Assembly (NCBI GenBank): GCA_037976565.1
Contig: CP137680.1
Span: 14,868,325 to 14,932,324, forward strand
DNA from: Mesocentrotus franciscanus
Taxonomy: Eukaryota; Echinodermata; Echinoidea; Camarodonta; Strongylocentrotidae
Reading direction: 5' to 3'
DNA: 64,000 nt
In this document: positions 59,638 to 64,000 of the stretch, piece by piece
Layout: each line of letters opens with the position of its first letter
How positions within the stretch are numbered: position 1 is the first letter of the stretch
Program-made: the position numbers and the translations under genes
The notes under the pieces: generated by a model
The model's database searches: none
Told to the model about the DNA's origin: nothing
The model's input: only the letters and a program-made list of their open reading frames with translations

Positions 59638-61683
59638 TAATTATCATCTCGATCCTCCGCGCGCACCGTATGTATATACATGTATATACCGTATTCACCC
59701 TTCCCCGGGGTCGATTTCACTATTAAAGTCAAAACGCATCCATATCCATATCCCCAACCCTGATCGTAGCACTCGCAAAGGCCGAATCTTAGTGCGTCAC
59801 CAGTTTGCTACGTATATGCGCCGATGTGTTTTGACTTGTGAAATCGTCCCCAGCAGCACGTGGCGCTCAAGTGTTGTGCATAAATTAATTTGCACTCTAA
59901 CTATTGGTTACTCAGGAAATGCGCATCGCCCAATTATGGGCATAACCCTTACCCGCATTGCTTGTGCTGGAAATAAGTGAATTGGACGTAGTGTCCCATG
60001 GCCATGTTGGTAAACAAAACAAAAAGAGGAAACGGGTCAGGGGAGGGGAGGCGCGGAGGCTTCAAATGATCCAGAATTGGGTGCAGTATCGGGGGTATTC
60101 ACTAACATTTAAATCAATTCTGAAAAGCTGTACACAAATCTTATTCTTTAAAAGTAAGCTGATATTAATTTTTATCTCATTTGGAATTGAATTTAGCCCT
60201 TGTGAAACCCGGGTCTGACTGTCATTGTTGTTGAGGGGGATATGAAGGACATTAAATTCGGATCTACTCCTGAACTCGTGAGGTACATGTAATGTCCAAA
60301 CCCAAACAAAAGCAAAACAACATAGGGCCTCTGTTACATAACTGTCGTAAATTAAGTTGCATGACAGGAGAAGCCTTGGGTCTGGCATGATTGATGATTC
60401 CCCTCTACCCAACCCGACATTTTTAGGTGGTCTGTCAACGACAGATCACTTATTGATTTTGTCAGAATTTTCTTTCTTTATTATTATTCTTTATTTATTT
60501 ATTTTTATTTGTTCCGTACACTTTTTTGTGTAAACGTTTACTCGAAATCAACATGGTCAATTTCCTTCGAATTTCTGTCAGTCATCAGGCCCTATGATAT
60601 CAAGTTCAAGTAACCTTCTCAAGGTCGTGGGGTCATCGTGACGTCATCCAGGCGCCATTTTGTAAACATCAGGTCATTATCTTATCTCGATAACCAGTCA
60701 TCAAAAATCAACCATATTTGGTATATATCAATTTTAGGTCAAAGGTCAACAAAAAATGTCGACAAAATCCGCGCGCACCTCGAGGCGCGCGCGCATCAAA
60801 ATTTCAAAATGTCCAATTCGTCCCAAATTTTGTTTGCACACGTTTCAGGCCATTTTAAGCATTTTCAAAATTTGCGCGCACAAGATTATACGCGTTTTGC
60901 GCGTATTGGCATTTTACAACATCAAATCACCAAATTTTTTCTGTCATCATATTTGGCACATTTTTCCAAGCATTTTGATACCTTGTTTAACTTTTTCTGA
61001 CCAGTAATAACGCAATGAGCGTCCGTCAAAGTATAACAGCACCGCGACCGCGCTATCTCTATCCACAATACATAGGCAAAAACATGCCTATACAAAACTC
61101 ATTGTAACTCTTCAGAATGGATGGATACCCCAATTTTTTTCATATTTGGATAGATTATGAGTCGGAGATATGATTTCATGTCTCATTTGACCCTCAATCA
61201 ACTCATGACGTCATCATATGGCCTCCGAACTCAAAATTTCAATTTGCATATTATGACGTCAGCATATTTTGGAAAATTGATTGTATCTCTGTAAATATTG
61301 ATCGATTTTCTTCCAAATTTTGATATGTTCTAGCTGAGACAATTCTCTACAAATGCAGTCACCACGATTTTTCATTTTGACAAAGGCATCATGGCGTATT
61401 TTTGCGATTAAAGGAGGCATGTCAATTTTTCACATTTTGCGTGTATTCTCTATGGGACATGACTTTTTCCAAAACTGGATTCTACATTCCCGTCTTTCGC
61501 GAGCAATATCTCCGTCGTTTTAGCTTTGTTTTCGCTGAGCTTTGAGTATGTTGTAGCTGAGACAATAAGCTATCACAAGTGTGCCCTTTATTTTTCGATC
61601 AGATGCCGGGATCATGCTCATATTTCACTTGCAAAGTGGGATTTGAGAATTCCATTTTCCGTTCACGTGTAATGTCTATGTGG

Positions 61684-61756
61684 ATTATTTTGGTATAGTG
61701 GTCATAGCACTTGCCTCCCATTCCGGCGACCCAAGTTCGATTCCTGGTGGGTCATT
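61684..61756 (+). pseudogene. tRNA-Gly(CCC)-like sequence
   Basis: A-box-like tggtatagtggtcatagcac, TCCCA at the anticodon position in a ttgcc/ggcga stem, and a B box aagttcgattcctgg. The acceptor stem does not pair and the anticodon loop is too long, so it is not a working tRNA; a run of 12 T follows, a pol III stop. Lies inside the 60423-62915 element. Confidence 0.6.
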
Positions 61757-62169
61757 TTTTTTTTTTTGCCGTCGTTTTAAATTTGATTTTATGATCTTCT
61801 TCGACTATTATAACATATTATCATATACAATCACAAACAATGTAATAAAATGCCTAATTTTGCGTGTTATATCTATGGGAGAAGAATGTCAATCGTTTGA
61901 GTACAACCCTATGGGAAATCTGATTCCTTGTCGTGTATTAAACCTATAGGGTTAATCTCCCAAGTCTGTTGGAATATATCAAATCATCCCATTTTCATGA
62001 TGTTTAGTCTCCTTCCCAGACGTTTATACTTTCCAGTAATTCAGCCCAGGTATATGCAATCTTTACGTCTCTCCGCGGACATAGAATTGTTTACATGTCT
62101 ATAACTTCTCTCTTTCTCTATAATATAGTAAATATTCAATTCTATTTATGCTGGAAATATTAAAAGCAT

Positions 62170-62440
62170 CGTTCTCCATTGCATCTCTTTCTCTTGCTCT
62201 CTCTTGCTCTGTTTCCCTTCCCCTCTCTTGATCTGCCCTCTATCCTTCTCTTGCTCTCTCATTGCATCTCTCTCTCTACTCTTTCACTCTCTCCCTATCT
62301 CTGTCTCCCTCTCTTGCTCTGCCTAGCTCCCTCTGTCTCTGCCTCTCATTGTATACTCTCTCACCCTCTCCCTTTCCCGGCCTCTGGTTCTCGTTCTCCC
62401 TCCGATATCTATTGTAATTTTCTTTAATTTCCTCTAGCTC
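62170..62440. repeat. CT-rich microsatellite
   Basis: Runs of ctctcttgctctct type. Part of the 60423-62915 element. Confidence 0.9.
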
Positions 62441-62649
62441 TTCATTTTGCCCTTTGTATTCTTATTTCACCCCTACCATGTCCTCTCTCCTTCAAAGTGT
62501 ATGCATTCTGATTCCTCTTTCTTCCCTCGGTCCAGCTCATGTATTTTTACATGTCAATAACTCGTCTCCCTCTCTCCTTCTCTATATCTATATTTTCATT
62601 AAATTTCATTATGATCATGATTTTGATCATAATCTTTCTCAATATTTTG

Positions 62650-62800
62650 TTCATCAGTTAAGTTATCACTTCAGTTCAGGTCACAGTTCAATCTATCAGT
62701 TCATTCATCAGTTCATCAGTTTAGCTCATCAATTCAGTTCATTTCACATCAGTTCAATCTATCAGTTCATCAGTACTTCATTCATCAGTTCATATCTTAA
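62650..62800. repeat. tcagttcatcagttcat minisatellite
   Basis: Loose 9-17-bp units of cagttcat; spurious Ser/Gln/Phe frame. Part of the same element. Confidence 0.85.
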
Positions 62801-63074
62801 TACATCATTTTACATTAACATCATTAAATTGGATCATTGAATTGAAGATTAGCATGATCATAAGAATTGAAGACAGATCACCTAATTCGTCCTGATGACG
62901 AATTACTTTTCTAGTTTTTCTTCTTTCTTATTTCTGCATAGCTACTACGTTATTGCTTCAGCCATCTAGCCGATTTCTAATTGTATCGTTTATTATGGCT
63001 CTTAACATACATGATAGTTGATTGTTTTATTTTCTCAATTTATCACGCCTAAATAAACTTCACGATTATTTAAT

Positions 63075-63169
63075 ATGCCAAGAAAAAATCGTATGAAAAG
63101 AAAAAGAGATGAGGAGCTGGTTAAAATTGCAAAGCAGTGCAAGTTTCTGGAATGTTTCATGAACAAGAG
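63075..63169 (+). CDS. Candidate first coding exon (MPRKNRMKRKRDEEL...)
   Basis: An ATG opens MPRKNRMKRKRDEELVKIAK followed by QCKFLECFMNK and ends at a strong donor aagag|gttagt in phase 2. The basic start followed by KxCKxLxxF resembles N-termini of hAT-type transposases and their domesticated ZMYM/THAP-like relatives (a family resemblance from memory). The remaining exons would lie past 64000 or are lost. Confidence 0.4.
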
Positions 63170-64000
63170 GTTAGTCTAATTAGTCATTGCTTTTTAAGTC
63201 ATTGGCATTGAATCAGAGATTGTGTTTACGAATGGAGTGAAAAGTGTTCAAGCAGTGTCATGTTACCGCTGGCGCTTGCACATAGCAGTACAGTATTGAT
63301 TAAATATTTTTTTTTAATTAATAATAATTTGCGGTATATAAATATCTCATTATTATTATTAAAATGGTTTTAAAATGTAGCCAATGAGAAGCGTCGAAAT
63401 GGACTCTCAGTGGCGAATGCAGTATCAATTTTACCATATAAATAAAGAAATAAATACATATTATAGTATTCTAATTTATTTATTAAGGAAAATTAGAATT
63501 TTACTATTTACTCCATTAAAAATAAACATTTATAATAACAGCAATCGAACGAGCCTGGGCTGCTATCTCTGTGTATTACGTATACATCGGTAAATTCAAG
63601 ATGGCAGCTTTCATGAATCGTAACATTTATAGACAACAACCGTCTCGGCAAATCTTTAAAAATATCATTTATTTTCAAATTGAAAACATGATTTTTGTAA
63701 AACTGCAAATAAAACACGATTAAAGACGGAAATATGAATATAAGTACTACTTTTCTTCACAAATAGTTACGTTTAAGGCAGTTTTTATGTGAAATACGTG
63801 CGGTCGGAAGGGAAGCAGTGATTTTCATCAGGAGTGTTGGGCAGAAGTCCTCCATGCTGGTCGGGCCCCCCCGCCCGCCCAGCGCCGACCACCGTGGCTA
63901 TTACCAAACCCGAACCGAACCAAGCTCGGGTAAAAATTGCCGAACTCTGCCGAACCCGAACATGGCTCCTGACTTACAGCACTACATGTACTTCAGTGGA
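63170..64000. other. No supported gene; GC-rich end
   Basis: A CCAAT (63381) and a YY1-like caagatggcagc (63597-63608) occur, but no start site is clear. The last 170 bases become GC-rich with repeated cgaaccgaacc and ccgaac words, probably another repeat that continues beyond the window. Confidence 0.35.

Larger units (their letters stand above)
60423..62915. mobile_element. ~2.5-kb element with subterminal inverted repeats and 3' hairpin (Helentron-like)
   Basis: Starts ttaggtggtctgtc and carries the inverted ttaggtgatctgtc at its right end (62872-62885). Directly after comes the hairpin aattcgtc-ctgat-gacgaatt (62884-62904) and then actttt and ctag before a t, the layout of Helitron-type 3' ends. 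The core contains microsatellite (CT)n and a tcagttcatcagttcat minisatellite, as in Helentron-derived non-autonomous elements. No Rep/helicase coding. The boundaries and class are inference. Confidence 0.5.

Overview
This window is animal nuclear DNA. Genes are split by GT-AG introns, TTAA-, TA- and 8-bp-duplicating transposon relics are dense, there are tRNA-derived SINEs, LINE fragments and long microsatellites, and no bacterial-style gene packing. Frequent tacatgta and accggta words, a SINE with the 'cctttggcaagacatt' body and many foldback elements suggest a marine deuterostome, most likely an echinoderm. The species is inferred, not proven.

Two genes are recognisable. On the + strand (14519-19417) four exons encode a complete 545-residue SLC16/monocarboxylate-transporter-like protein with 12 membrane segments and a long central loop. 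On the - strand (56037 down to 37511) four exons encode the C-terminal part of a START lipid-transfer protein closest to STARD10; its N-terminal exons were not found and probably lie beyond position 64000. One of its introns has a GC donor. A third, small - strand gene is proposed at 4640-2948, with a CRE-bearing promoter, a start codon that ends exon 1, and a 34-codon exon; its product is not recognised. Three further exon-like stretches (28212-28317, 43204-43497, 63075-63169) are candidates only.

Most of the rest is mobile or repetitive. 1-14.5 kb: a DR1-containing repeat, a striking array of AT palindromes (4.9-5.7 kb), duplicated foldback DNA (7-9 kb) and a decayed LINE (12-13.5 kb). The transporter introns hold a SINE and a stack of three mobile elements. 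22-28 kb: CT microsatellite, then a stack of several satellite families, one split by a 1.8 kb hAT-like element. 28-37 kb: an inverted repeat, a 41-bp minisatellite, SINEs and mostly unremarkable AT-rich DNA. 37-56 kb: STARD10 introns with nested MITEs. 58-63 kb: TA-flanked MITEs and a 2.5 kb element with subterminal inverted repeats and a 3' hairpin resembling a Helentron-derived element.

No clear new multi-gene biological system was found. The most informative content is the mobile-element record: several families with a TTAA target (piggyBac-like), nested insertions whose unoccupied sites survive in the same window, and candidate small exons that transcript data could settle.
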